Below, piece by piece: positions 1-7,215 of a stretch of 46,028 nt of DNA (the first letter of the stretch is position 1; each line of letters starts with the position of its first letter). Location of the stretch: NCBI GenBank assembly GCA_009839615.1, contig VXPH01000047.1, positions 1 through 46,028 on the forward strand, in the 5' to 3' direction. Source of the stretch: Nitrospinota bacterium. Its GTDB lineage: Bacteria; UBA8248. The notes under the pieces are model-generated. The model was not told the DNA's origin and ran no database searches. It saw only the letters and a program-made list of their open reading frames with translations. The position numbers and the translations under genes are program-made.

Positions 1-750
1 CCCGTCACCATCATGACCGCGGGCGCGCCGCCCTCCCCCACAATCATCGCCACCATGGAGGAGGACCTCGGTGCGCGGGTCGTCCACGCCTACGGGCTCA
101 CCGAAACCTACGGCCCCCACACCGTCTGTGCATGGCATCCGGAATGGGACGACCTCCCCGCCGCGGAGCGTGCGCGTCTCAAGGCGCGCCAGGGGGTCCC
201 CTTCGTCATGACGGGGGAATGCGAGGTCCGGGACGCAGAGATGCGCGCGGTTCCCTGGGACGGAAAGACCCAAGGCGAGGTCATGATGCGCGGAAACAAC
301 GTCATGGCCGGCTATTACGACAACCCCGCTGCCACCGAGGAAGCCTTTCGGGGCGGTTGGTTTCACAGCGGAGACATCGCCGTCGCGCACGAGGATGGTT
401 ACGTCGACCTCCAGGATCGCGCCAAGGACATCATCATCTCGGGCGGGGAGAACATCTCCACCATCGAGGTCGAGAAAGCCATCGCCACTCACCCGGCGAT
501 TCTTGAGGTCGCCGTCGTCGCCGCGCCCGATGAGAAATGGGGCGAGGTGCCCAAGGCCTTTGCCGTCAAGAAGGAGGGGATGGAGGTGAGCGAGGAGGAG
601 ATCATCGAACACGTAAAGAGCCGCCTCGCCCGCTTCAAGGCACCCAAGCGCGTGGAGTTCGGTCCGCTCCCCAAGACCGCTACGGGCAAAATCCAGAAGT
701 TCGTCCTCCGCGATAAGGAATGGGCCGGCCGCGAGAAGCGGGTGAACTAG
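1..750 (+). CDS. Acyl-CoA synthetase (AMP-forming), C-terminal fragment
   Basis: The reading frame is open from the first base, so this is the 3' part of a gene that begins before the window; the ATG at 13 in the ORF track is internal. The fragment holds the core of the ANL superfamily of adenylating enzymes. It has the YGLTETYGP motif (A5 region), the GWFHSGDIA and DGYVDLQDRAKD motifs (A7/A8 hinge) and the C-terminal KTATGKIQK motif with the lysine that contacts the adenylate. These enzymes activate a carboxylic acid with ATP and pass it to coenzyme A. The sequence around VKSRLARFKAPKRVEFG resembles medium/long-chain fatty acyl-CoA ligases of the AlkK type. Exact chain-length preference cannot be read from this part. 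A stem-loop follows about 40 bases after the stop. Confidence 0.93.
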   Translation, partial: PVTIMTAGAPPSPTIIATMEEDLGARVVHAYGLTETYGPHTVCAWHPEWDDLPAAERARLKARQGVPFVMTGECEVRDAEMRAVPWDGKTQGEVMMRGNNVMAGYYDNPAATEEAFRGGWFHSGDIAVAHEDGYVDLQDRAKDIIISGGENISTIEVEKAIATHPAILEVAVVAAPDEKWGEVPKAFAVKKEGMEVSEEEIIEHVKSRLARFKAPKRVEFGPLPKTATGKIQKFVLRDKEWAGREKRVN

Positions 751-1217
751 GAGCCGCGCGTTCACATGGATGAAACCCAAAGAGATGTTTCGCTCCGCTT
801 CGGAGCCGATTTTCCGTATCTTTGCCATTATCTTTGTGCGGTTTTGCGGGAACGAGAGGCGACGTCGACCTGCGAATCGAGAGTGGCTTCTTCGGAGCGG
901 ACGCGGCAGCCCTTCCAGACCGGGCTCCTTCGATACAAACGCTCCATACCCAGTCGCTTTTGACCTGCGGCGGCTACTCAGGGCGAGGTTGATATGCGGT
1001 ATGCAAGACGATGGTTTGACTCGATTGATGAATGAGTGTCAAAGGCCCCCGCTCCCAGGATCGGCTTAATCAGCAGCCCTGAATAGAGAGGAGTCGCTGC
1101 TTGCGCTTATATGAGCGATTCGGTGTGAAATAGCCCTCGGCCTCCTTGCCCGCCGGGTCTTCAGGGCCTACACTCCGGGTAAATCTATTTTCAACAACCA
1201 TTCGGGAGGAAAGTTGC
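751..1217. other. 467-base intergenic region, no gene recognised
   Basis: Between the acyl-CoA synthetase stop and the NIPSNAP start I see no convincing gene. The two ORFs offered here (766-963 and 770-1069) overlap each other in different frames, lack good ribosome binding sites and have no recognisable motif. There is one compact stem-loop near 792-806. I looked for tRNA arms, transposase remnants and terminal inverted repeats and saw none. The last 15 bases before 1218 hold the GGGAGGA ribosome binding site of the NIPSNAP gene. Confidence 0.6.
792..813 (+). terminator. Stem-loop with short T run after the acyl-CoA synthetase gene
   Basis: GCTCCG-CTT-CGGAGC forms a perfect six-base-pair stem with a three-base loop, followed within three bases by TTTT. 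It lies about 40 bases downstream of the acyl-CoA synthetase stop. The T run is short, so this is a weak candidate intrinsic terminator. Confidence 0.35.
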
Positions 1218-1832
1218 ATGATTTACGAGATGCGCACGTATCGGCTGACCGTTGGCGGCGTGGCCGAGTTCGAGGAGAATTTCGCCAAAGTCATCGACAA
1301 GAGGAACGAACTCTCTCCAATCATGGGGTTTTTCCATACCGAGGTCGGGGACCTGAACCGCATTAGGCACATCTGGCAGTATGAGAGTCTGGATCACCGC
1401 GCCGAGGTGCGCGCGAAGACGGTCTCCATGGACTGGTGGCCGCCGCCCAACGGACACCTGATCCTCGAGCAGGAGAGCGCGGTTTTGACGACCCCCCCGT
1501 TCCGGCCCGAACCGCGGCTCGGGGCCTACGGCAGCGTGTATGAGTTCAGGACCTACACCGTGCAGCCCGGCAAGACGGGCGAAGTCCTGAGCCGGTGGAG
1601 CGAGCACATCGCGGCGCGGGAAGAACTCTCCCCGCTGGCGGCGCTCTTCATGACCGACGTGGGGCCGCTCAACCAGTGGATTCACGTCTGGGCGTATGAG
1701 GACATGAACCACCGCGCCGAGATTCGCAAGAAAGCGCACGAGCTTCCGAACTGGCCTCCGGGCTCGCGTCCGTTCCTGGACACGCAGAATTCGGAGATCT
1801 GGGTGCCCGCTTCCTTCTCGCCCATGCACTAG
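1218..1832 (+). CDS. NIPSNAP family protein with two tandem domains
   Basis: The product has about 204 residues. It contains two copies of the NIPSNAP (dimeric alpha-beta barrel) domain, starting at MIYEMRTYRL and at VYEFRTYTVQ roughly 108 residues later. Each copy carries the family pattern of a hydrophobic EMRTY/EFRTY strand, an ELSP segment, and an H-x-W-x-Y-E-(S/D)-(L/M)-(D/N)-HRAE segment. Bacterial members are of unknown biochemical function and are often found with catabolic genes. The start at 1218 is preferred over 1146 because GGGAGGA lies just upstream and the domain begins at once. The gene stands alone, convergent with uppP only ten bases away. Confidence is high for the family and nil for a specific reaction. 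Confidence 0.9.
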   Translation: MIYEMRTYRLTVGGVAEFEENFAKVIDKRNELSPIMGFFHTEVGDLNRIRHIWQYESLDHRAEVRAKTVSMDWWPPPNGHLILEQESAVLTTPPFRPEPRLGAYGSVYEFRTYTVQPGKTGEVLSRWSEHIAAREELSPLAALFMTDVGPLNQWIHVWAYEDMNHRAEIRKKAHELPNWPPGSRPFLDTQNSEIWVPASFSPMH

Positions 1833-1842
1833 GCGAGGCGCG

Positions 1843-2649
1843 TTAGACCGTGGTGAACAGGTAAATGAGGGAGAGTGTGCCCGCCCCCCAGCAGTAGTAG
1901 CGAAAGCGCGCCAGGTTGCCGTCCCGCACGAGCCGGATGAGCCAGCCCAGGGCGACGGCGCCCACGACCGCCGCGGCCAGCGCGCCGACGGCGTAGGGGA
2001 GCAGCTTCGCACCGAGCGGGCCTTCCAGGTCTTTCACCTTGAGCGCGAATGCGCCCAAAATAGCGGGCACCGAGAGCAGGAAGCTGAAGCGCGCGGCCTG
2101 CTCACGCGCCACGCCGCGCATGAGGGCGGCGGCGATGGTCGCCCCCGAGCGCGAGATGCCCGGCACGATGGCGAACGCCTGGAATACGCCGATGATGAGG
2201 GCGTCTTTGGCCGTCATCTGCGCTTCTCCCCGGCCCCCGCCCTCCCGGGGTTCGCTCAGGCATAAAATACCGCCCGTCACGAGCAGCGCGCAGGCGGCGA
2301 GCCTGGGGGAGGCGAACATCCCCTCGACCAGATCGCCCAGAAAGACGCCCACTATACCTGCGGGAACCGAGCCGAGAATCAGGAGCCACCCCGTTCTGGC
2401 CGCGCCGTCGCCTGAATCTTTGCCCGCCAGGGACGAGACCCACCCCCGCAAGATGCGCCATAGGTCCTTTCCATAGAAGACGAGGACGGCGGCGAGCGTG
2501 CCGACGTGGAGCAGGACGTCGAAGAACAACTCGGGTTCTTTCAGCCCCAGAATGCTCTGGCCCAGAACGAGGTGCCCCGAACTGCTGACCGGCAGAAATT
2601 CGGTCAGGCCTTGCAGGACGCCGAGAATGAGGGCGTGTTCCCAGAGCAT
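1843..2649 (-). CDS. uppP: Undecaprenyl-diphosphate phosphatase
   Basis: This integral membrane enzyme of 268 residues hydrolyses undecaprenyl diphosphate to the monophosphate, recycling the lipid carrier for peptidoglycan and other wall polymers. It shows the BacA/UppP signatures: GLTEFLPVSSSGH at residues 14-26 with the catalytic glutamate and the SSSGH serines/histidine, and PGISRSG at 163-169 with the conserved arginine. Several hydrophobic helices fill the rest, and the length is typical. An AAAGG ribosome binding site precedes the ATG. It is the last gene of a four-gene operon, 21 bases after manC, which links carrier recycling with GDP-mannose supply. Confidence 0.97.
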   Translation of the reverse strand: MLWEHALILGVLQGLTEFLPVSSSGHLVLGQSILGLKEPELFFDVLLHVGTLAAVLVFYGKDLWRILRGWVSSLAGKDSGDGAARTGWLLILGSVPAGIVGVFLGDLVEGMFASPRLAACALLVTGGILCLSEPREGGGRGEAQMTAKDALIIGVFQAFAIVPGISRSGATIAAALMRGVAREQAARFSFLLSVPAILGAFALKVKDLEGPLGAKLLPYAVGALAAAVVGAVALGWLIRLVRDGNLARFRYYCWGAGTLSLIYLFTTV

Positions 2650-2670
2650 GTCAGCCTTTCACGGGATGGT

Positions 2671-3786
2671 TCACAGGAATCGCCCGCCTTTTTCCCCGAG
2701 ATTCTTGACCATCCCGCCGATCTTTTCCGCGTCTGCCACCGGGCAGATCAGGAGCGCATCGTCCGTCTCGACGATGATGAGGTCCTCGACCCCGACGGCG
2801 GCGACGAACTTCTTGTTCGAGCGGACGATGAGGTTCTTCGCGTCGATGGATTCGGTTTCGCCCCCTTTGGGCAGTATCCAGACGTTGCCGGCCTCATCGC
2901 GCCGCAGGACGCCTCGAAGGGCCGGCCAAGTGCCCAGATCGTTCCAGCCGACGTCGACCGGCAGGACGATGAGGCGGCGCGTTCGCTCCATCACCGCGTG
3001 ATCAATGCTGATGGATTCGCACGTCTCCCACAATTTCGAGAAAGCGGCGGTGTCGCGTTTCAGGTATGCGGATGCCGATCGGCTTAAAACAGCGCCCAGG
3101 CGGGGCAGGTGGGTTTCAAGTTCATCGATCAGGCGGGTGGCCTGTGCGATGAAGATGCCGCTGTTCCAGTAATGCCTGCCGGAAGCCGCATACCTCTTGG
3201 CCTGCGCGAGCTGTGGTTTTTCCCTGAAACTCCTGGCGCGAAACGCCTCGACCTCTCCCGCGTCCTCGATGCGCTCGCCGCGTTCGATGTAGCCGAAGCC
3301 GGTCTCGGGGGAATGCGGCGGCACCCCGAGAGAGACGATTGAGCCATGTTCGTTCGCCAGCCGCGCCCCCGCCTTGATGAGTTTTCGGAACTCCCTCGTT
3401 TTTCCGACGAACTGGTCGGCTGGAACGGCGCATATCGTTGCGCCCGGCTCACGCGATTCGATGAGGCGCGCCGCCAGGCCGAGGCAGGGCGCGGTGTTTC
3501 TCCCCGCAGGCTCATGGACGACGTTGCGTTTCGGGACGTCGAGATTTCTCAACCACTTCCGGTGTGCCGCCGAGGCCATGACGAGCGTTCGCTCTGGCGG
3601 TGCGAGGCCGCGTACGCGCTTGAGCGTCGCATCAAGCAGCGAGAGGCCAGCGTAATTCGGAGGAATTCCTCCGCCCGGCGGCAGGAATTGCTTGGGCTTC
3701 GACTTTCTGCTCACCGGCCAGAAGCGCGTGCCTAAGCCTCCTGCCATGATGACCGCCCACAAGGAGGGCGTGCTGCGCCGGGTCAC
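2671..3786 (-). CDS. manC: Mannose-1-phosphate guanylyltransferase
   Basis: This cytoplasmic nucleotidyltransferase forms GDP-mannose from mannose 1-phosphate and GTP. The N-terminal signature MAGGLGTRFWPVSRKSKPKQ is the sugar-nucleotide-binding G-x-G-x-R...PKQ motif of the ManC/GMP family. VDVGWNDLGTWPAL near residue 300 is the typical guanylyltransferase metal/sugar-contact segment. At 371 residues it is the short, monofunctional form without the fused phosphomannose isomerase cupin domain. The start is GTG and overlaps the stop of the upstream membrane-protein gene by four bases (GTGA), implying translational coupling. With the phosphomannomutase two genes upstream it supplies GDP-mannose for an O-antigen, capsule or glycolipid; no glycosyltransferases are present in the window to say which. 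Confidence 0.94.
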   Translation of the reverse strand: MTRRSTPSLWAVIMAGGLGTRFWPVSRKSKPKQFLPPGGGIPPNYAGLSLLDATLKRVRGLAPPERTLVMASAAHRKWLRNLDVPKRNVVHEPAGRNTAPCLGLAARLIESREPGATICAVPADQFVGKTREFRKLIKAGARLANEHGSIVSLGVPPHSPETGFGYIERGERIEDAGEVEAFRARSFREKPQLAQAKRYAASGRHYWNSGIFIAQATRLIDELETHLPRLGAVLSRSASAYLKRDTAAFSKLWETCESISIDHAVMERTRRLIVLPVDVGWNDLGTWPALRGVLRRDEAGNVWILPKGGETESIDAKNLIVRSNKKFVAAVGVEDLIIVETDDALLICPVADAEKIGGMVKNLGEKGGRFL

Positions 3787-4373
3787 TGGAAAATCCCCCT
3801 GAACAGGAGAAAACCGCCCAAAAGCAATACGATAAAGAGGATGGTCAATAAATTAAAGCGGCGATCGATGAAACTTCGTATCGGCGGGCCGAAGCGGTGG
3901 ATGAGCGCAGCCTCGATGAAAAAGCGCGCCGAGCGGCTCACGATCGACGCAATCAGGAAAACCCAGAAATCGATGTGGAACGCGCCCGCCGAGATGGTGA
4001 ACACCTTATAGGGTATCGGCGTGAAGCCCGCGACCCCCACCGCCCAGGCGTCATAGGCGCGGTAGTATTCCTGAACGATCTGGTATTTATCCGCCACCCC
4101 GTAGAACGCGATGATGGGCTCGCCGACGCTTATCAAGAGATAAAAACCAATGAAATAGCCCAGCGCGCCGCCCAGAACGGAGGACGCCGAGCAGACGGCG
4201 GCGTAAAGATATGCTCTTTGCGGCCTGGCGAGGGCCAGGGCCATCAGGAGCGGGTCCGGCGGTATGGGGAAGAAGACGGATTCCGTCGTCGATACGACGA
4301 CGAGGGCGGGCAGGGCGTAGCGCGAATCCGCCCAGCTCAGCACCCACTCGTAGAGCGTGCGGAGGCTACGCAT
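3783..4373 (-). CDS. DedA/YqaA-like membrane protein (SNARE-associated/VTT domain)
   Basis: The protein has about 196 residues and four or five hydrophobic segments. It belongs to the YqaA branch of the VTT/DedA superfamily: an N-terminal acidic/proline re-entrant region (STTESVFFPIPPDPLLMAL), a glycine-rich GGALGYFIG helix and the FTPIPYKVFTISAG segment typical of the family. DedA relatives support membrane homeostasis and lipid-carrier or phospholipid translocation; that role here is family knowledge, not proof. The start at 4373 (MRSLRTLYEW) is chosen over the ORF-track start at 4556 because the extra 61 residues lie inside the phosphomannomutase gene in another frame. This ATG overlaps the phosphomannomutase stop by eight bases (ATGCGTAG). 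Its place between pmm and manC suggests a role tied to envelope polymer building. Confidence 0.85.
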   Translation of the reverse strand: MRSLRTLYEWVLSWADSRYALPALVVVSTTESVFFPIPPDPLLMALALARPQRAYLYAAVCSASSVLGGALGYFIGFYLLISVGEPIIAFYGVADKYQIVQEYYRAYDAWAVGVAGFTPIPYKVFTISAGAFHIDFWVFLIASIVSRSARFFIEAALIHRFGPPIRSFIDRRFNLLTILFIVLLLGGFLLFRGIFQ

Positions 4374-5745
4374 CCGGCAGGGAGACGGCGGGGTATTTTT
4401 GAATCTCTTGGTATACTTCGTTCCGGTACGCGCGCAGGGAGGGTTCGTCGATCGCCTCGAAACGCATGACGAGGACGGGCTGGGTGTTTGAGGCGCGTAT
4501 GAGCCCCCAGCCCTTCTCGAAATTGATTCGAGCGCCGTCAACTTCAATGGTTTCATAAATATTCTTAAAGTAATTCTTTAAGTCATCCACGATCTGGAAC
4601 TTTTCCTCATCCGGGCACGCGACCCGGATCTCGGGCGTGGAGACCGACGTGGGGATTTCAGATACCCGCTCGGCGAGCGTCGCCCCCGAATCGCAAAGAA
4701 GATGCAGGAGCCTGGCGGCCGTGTAGATGGCGTCGTCATAGCCCAGATAGCCGTCCACGAAGAAAATGTGGCCCGAAAGTTCACCGCCCAGAGGCGCCTT
4801 CTCCTCCAGGATCTTGGCGCGCACGAGTGAGTGCCCCGTTGCGCTCATCACCGGGCGACCGCCCATTTGTTTCACGGCGTCGGCGAGGCGCGATGAGCAC
4901 TTCACGTCGAAGACGATGGCCTCTCCGGGGCTTCGCGCGAGAATGGGCGCGGAAAGGAGCATGAGCAGCTCATCCCCCCAGATGATTCTGCCGGTGGCGT
5001 CCACCGCGCCGATGCGGTCCCCGTCGCCGTCCAGCCCGATTCCCGCCTCCGCACCCGTTTCCCGCACTTTGGCAATGAGGGATTCGAGGTTTTCGGGCAC
5101 CGTGGGGTCGGGGTGGTGATTCGGATAGGAGGCGTCGGGCTCCGTGAAGAGCTCCACCACCTCGGCGCCGATTTTTCTCAGTACCTGGGGCGCCACCGTG
5201 CCTCCGACGCCGTTTCCCGCATCCACCACGACCTTGACGGGCCGCGAGAGCGCGAGATCCTTTGAAGCCCGCTCGATGTATTGGGGCTTGATGTCGACTT
5301 CTGTGAACGCGCCCCGCGCCTCGGCCCGGTGGATGCGGTCCTCCTCGATGATTTTTCTGATTTCTTGGATTTCCGCGCCGTGAATCGCCTCGCGTCCGCG
5401 GGTGATCTTGAAGCCGTTGAATTCCGGCGGGTTATGGGAGCCCGTGATCTGCACCGCCCCCGCCACGTCGAGGTGGTGCGTCGCGAAGGAAACCACCGGG
5501 GTGGGCGCCATGCCGACCCCGATGACGCGGCAGCCAGACGCAGTGAGGCCCTTTTGGATGGCATCGTAGAAATCGGGGGAGGAGAAGCGGTTGTCGCGCC
5601 CGACGGCGATGGCGGCCCCATTCGCGCCGCCCAGGTGCGTGCCGAGGGCGCCGCCGATGGTCTCGACAATCTCGTTCGTGAGGTCTTTCTCCACCACGCC
5701 GCGAATGTCGTATTCCCTGAAGATCAGCGGGTTGATGCCGGACAC
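4366..5745 (-). CDS. manB: Phosphomannomutase/phosphoglucomutase
   Basis: This is an alpha-D-phosphohexomutase interconverting hexose 6-phosphate and hexose 1-phosphate. The phosphoserine loop TGSHNPPEFNGFK is at 101-113 with Ser103. The metal loop GLDGDGDR is at 237-244, the sugar-specificity loop GGELSGH follows, and the C-terminal phosphate-binding RASNTQPVLVMRFEA is present. The GELSGH and RxSNT motifs match the AlgC-type PMM/PGM group, which uses both mannose and glucose phosphates. I place the start at GTG 5745 (VSGINPLIFREYDIRG) because AGGGAG sits six bases upstream and family members begin just before FREYDIRG. The ORF-track start at 5835 adds 30 unsupported residues. It is the first gene of the pmm-dedA-manC-uppP operon, with a good promoter about 50 bases upstream. 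Confidence 0.92.
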   Translation of the reverse strand: MSGINPLIFREYDIRGVVEKDLTNEIVETIGGALGTHLGGANGAAIAVGRDNRFSSPDFYDAIQKGLTASGCRVIGVGMAPTPVVSFATHHLDVAGAVQITGSHNPPEFNGFKITRGREAIHGAEIQEIRKIIEEDRIHRAEARGAFTEVDIKPQYIERASKDLALSRPVKVVVDAGNGVGGTVAPQVLRKIGAEVVELFTEPDASYPNHHPDPTVPENLESLIAKVRETGAEAGIGLDGDGDRIGAVDATGRIIWGDELLMLLSAPILARSPGEAIVFDVKCSSRLADAVKQMGGRPVMSATGHSLVRAKILEEKAPLGGELSGHIFFVDGYLGYDDAIYTAARLLHLLCDSGATLAERVSEIPTSVSTPEIRVACPDEEKFQIVDDLKNYFKNIYETIEVDGARINFEKGWGLIRASNTQPVLVMRFEAIDEPSLRAYRNEVYQEIQKYPAVSLPDA

Positions 5746-5793
5746 ACAAAGCTCCCTTTCGGGTGAATGGTCGTTTCCCTGCAAAACGGGCGA

Positions 5794-5822
5794 ATTATTG
5801 CACCCCCCTCGTTGCCGGGCAA
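5794..5822 (-). promoter_or_regulatory. Candidate sigma-70 promoter for the phosphomannomutase operon
   Basis: On the minus strand TTGCCC (5817-5822) is separated by exactly 17 bases from AATAAT (5794-5799). These match four and five of six consensus bases. The start codon of the phosphomannomutase gene lies about 50 bases downstream. A perfect dyad, GTTGCC-G-GGCAAC (5811-5823), overlaps the -35 element and could be an operator. Confidence 0.45.
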
Positions 5823-5844
5823 CCTCATTTTTCAATCCCGCCTT

Positions 5845-5874
5845 GTGTCATTCTCCATCGAGTGAGGGTATAAT
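5845..5874 (+). promoter_or_regulatory. Candidate sigma-70 promoter for the plsC-dciA operon
   Basis: A perfect TATAAT (5869-5874) on the plus strand is preceded at 18 bases by GTGTCA (5845-5850), four of six matches to TTGACA. plsC starts about 110 bases downstream. It lies back to back with the phosphomannomutase promoter, the two -35 elements being about 23 bases apart. Confidence 0.42.
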
Positions 5875-5986
5875 GCCTTTACGTCCGCCCGTGAGCGGTT
5901 ACGCTCTACGCCTTCTGGATGGTTCGGCCATTGAAAACCAAGAAATTCAATGATTTTTCATCCCTGCATGACGGGAGACCCTCGAG

Positions 5987-6685
5987 TTGATCGCGGGTAC
6001 GGGTCTATTGAGCGAGCGGGTGATGATAAGGCTGGGGCGCGGCTTCGTGGGTCTTCTGGTGCGCCTGTTCACGAAAATGAAAATCACCGGGATGGAAAAC
6101 ATTCCGCCGGGGGGAAACATCCTCTTTTTGAGCAATCATATCTCCGCCCTCGATGTCCTGGTGATCCCCTGGGCCATTTATTTGAAATATCCCGAGGAAC
6201 TGCTTCGCCAGGCGGGCAAGGAGGAGCTTTTCGACATCCCCGTCGTGGGCTGGATACTGAGCAAATGGCGGGGGTTCCCCATCAAACGCGGCGGTGCGGA
6301 CAGGAAATCCATCCGCATGATCGAGGAGTACATCAAAGAGGGAAAAGTCATCCTGTATCCCGAGGGTACGCGGAGCCGCGACGGGCGGCTCATGCGGGGA
6401 AACCGGATGGTGGGCCGAATCGTGCGAAACACCACGCCCACGGTCGTCCCCGTCTCCATCAAGGGAACAGACCGGGTGATCCCGGTGGGCAAGACAATTC
6501 CCCGCCCGGGAACGAGGGTCGAGTTGCGGTTCGGTGCGCCGATGGATTTGAGCGATGAATACGCGATCACCAACACGAAAGAGTCGAGCCAGAAGATCAT
6601 CGATCGCGTCATGACGGCCATCGGGGAACTGCAAAACGGGAGAATCCCTGAAATTCTTGAGAAAAAAGGTGTTCCGGGTGAATAG
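5987..6685 (+). CDS. plsC: 1-acyl-sn-glycerol-3-phosphate acyltransferase
   Basis: This membrane-associated acyltransferase makes phosphatidic acid from lysophosphatidic acid. The catalytic NHxxxxD motif is NHISALD (His51, Asp56). Block II is RGFPIKRGG near 95-102 and block III is YPEGTRS at 124-130. The hydrophobic N-terminus probably binds the membrane surface. The 232-residue length is typical. The start is uncertain: TTG 5987 has GGGAGA about eight bases upstream, while GTG/ATG at 6020-6023 would give a protein 11-12 residues shorter. It is the first gene of a long plus-strand run and its stop overlaps the dciA start by eight bases. Confidence 0.93.
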   Translation: MIAGTGLLSERVMIRLGRGFVGLLVRLFTKMKITGMENIPPGGNILFLSNHISALDVLVIPWAIYLKYPEELLRQAGKEELFDIPVVGWILSKWRGFPIKRGGADRKSIRMIEEYIKEGKVILYPEGTRSRDGRLMRGNRMVGRIVRNTTPTVVPVSIKGTDRVIPVGKTIPRPGTRVELRFGAPMDLSDEYAITNTKESSQKIIDRVMTAIGELQNGRIPEILEKKGVPGE

Positions 6686-7175
6686 GCCTCCCTTCTCGAA
6701 GCCCAGGAGATTTGCATCCATCCTGAGGGAATTGCGCCGGAAAGAGCCCTGGGGCAGGCGGCTGGCGAGGAATTTCGTGTTTCGCATCTGGCCCAGGGCC
6801 GTGGGAGAGGGCATCTCTCGTGCGGCCCGTCCTGTATCCATCAAAAACAATTGTCTGTATGTGGAAGTGGCGAACTCGAGCTGGTTGTATGAACTCGAGC
6901 TCAGAAAGCAGGATTTGCTGGCGAGAATCAACGAGCACATGGAGGATTCCCGCATCAGCGAGATTCGTTTCAGACTCTCGAACGCAGGCCTCGCCTTTGA
7001 TTATGATGACGAGGAGGGTGAAGCAACAGCGTTTTCCAGGAAAGCGACGCCGATTTCCTCGGGCGATGGAGCCGCCATCGAGGAGGCCATCGCCGACATC
7101 GGGGATGAGCAATTACGCCGCGCGACGGAAAAACTCATTCGCCACATTCGTGCTCATGGCAAATCCAAATTATGA
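6678..7175 (+). CDS. dciA: DciA-like protein (DUF721), probable replicative helicase operator
   Basis: The product has about 165 residues with a DUF721 domain over roughly residues 12-95. The diagnostic stretch is IWPRAVGEGISRAARP...NNCLYVEVANSSW...LLARIN, which matches the KH-like fold of DciA. DciA is the ancestral loader/operator of DnaB in bacteria that lack DnaC or DnaI. No DnaC/DnaI gene is visible here, while dnaB itself lies 10 kb downstream. The C-terminal 70 residues are acidic/basic low-complexity, as in other DciA proteins. I prefer the GTG at 6678, which overlaps the plsC stop by eight bases (GTGAATAG) and has AAGGTG upstream; TTG 6657 is the ORF-track alternative. Family assignment is firm; helicase loading here is inferred. 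Confidence 0.82.
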   Translation: MNRPPFSKPRRFASILRELRRKEPWGRRLARNFVFRIWPRAVGEGISRAARPVSIKNNCLYVEVANSSWLYELELRKQDLLARINEHMEDSRISEIRFRLSNAGLAFDYDDEEGEATAFSRKATPISSGDGAAIEEAIADIGDEQLRRATEKLIRHIRAHGKSKL

Positions 7176-7215
7176 TAATATCCGGCGCGAGAAATTCTTG
7201 GAGAGGTTGCATTCC

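Noticed and set aside
770-1069. 99-residue ORF in the gap after the acyl-CoA synthetase gene
   Set aside because: It overlaps another ORF in a different frame, has no good ribosome binding site and no family resemblance.
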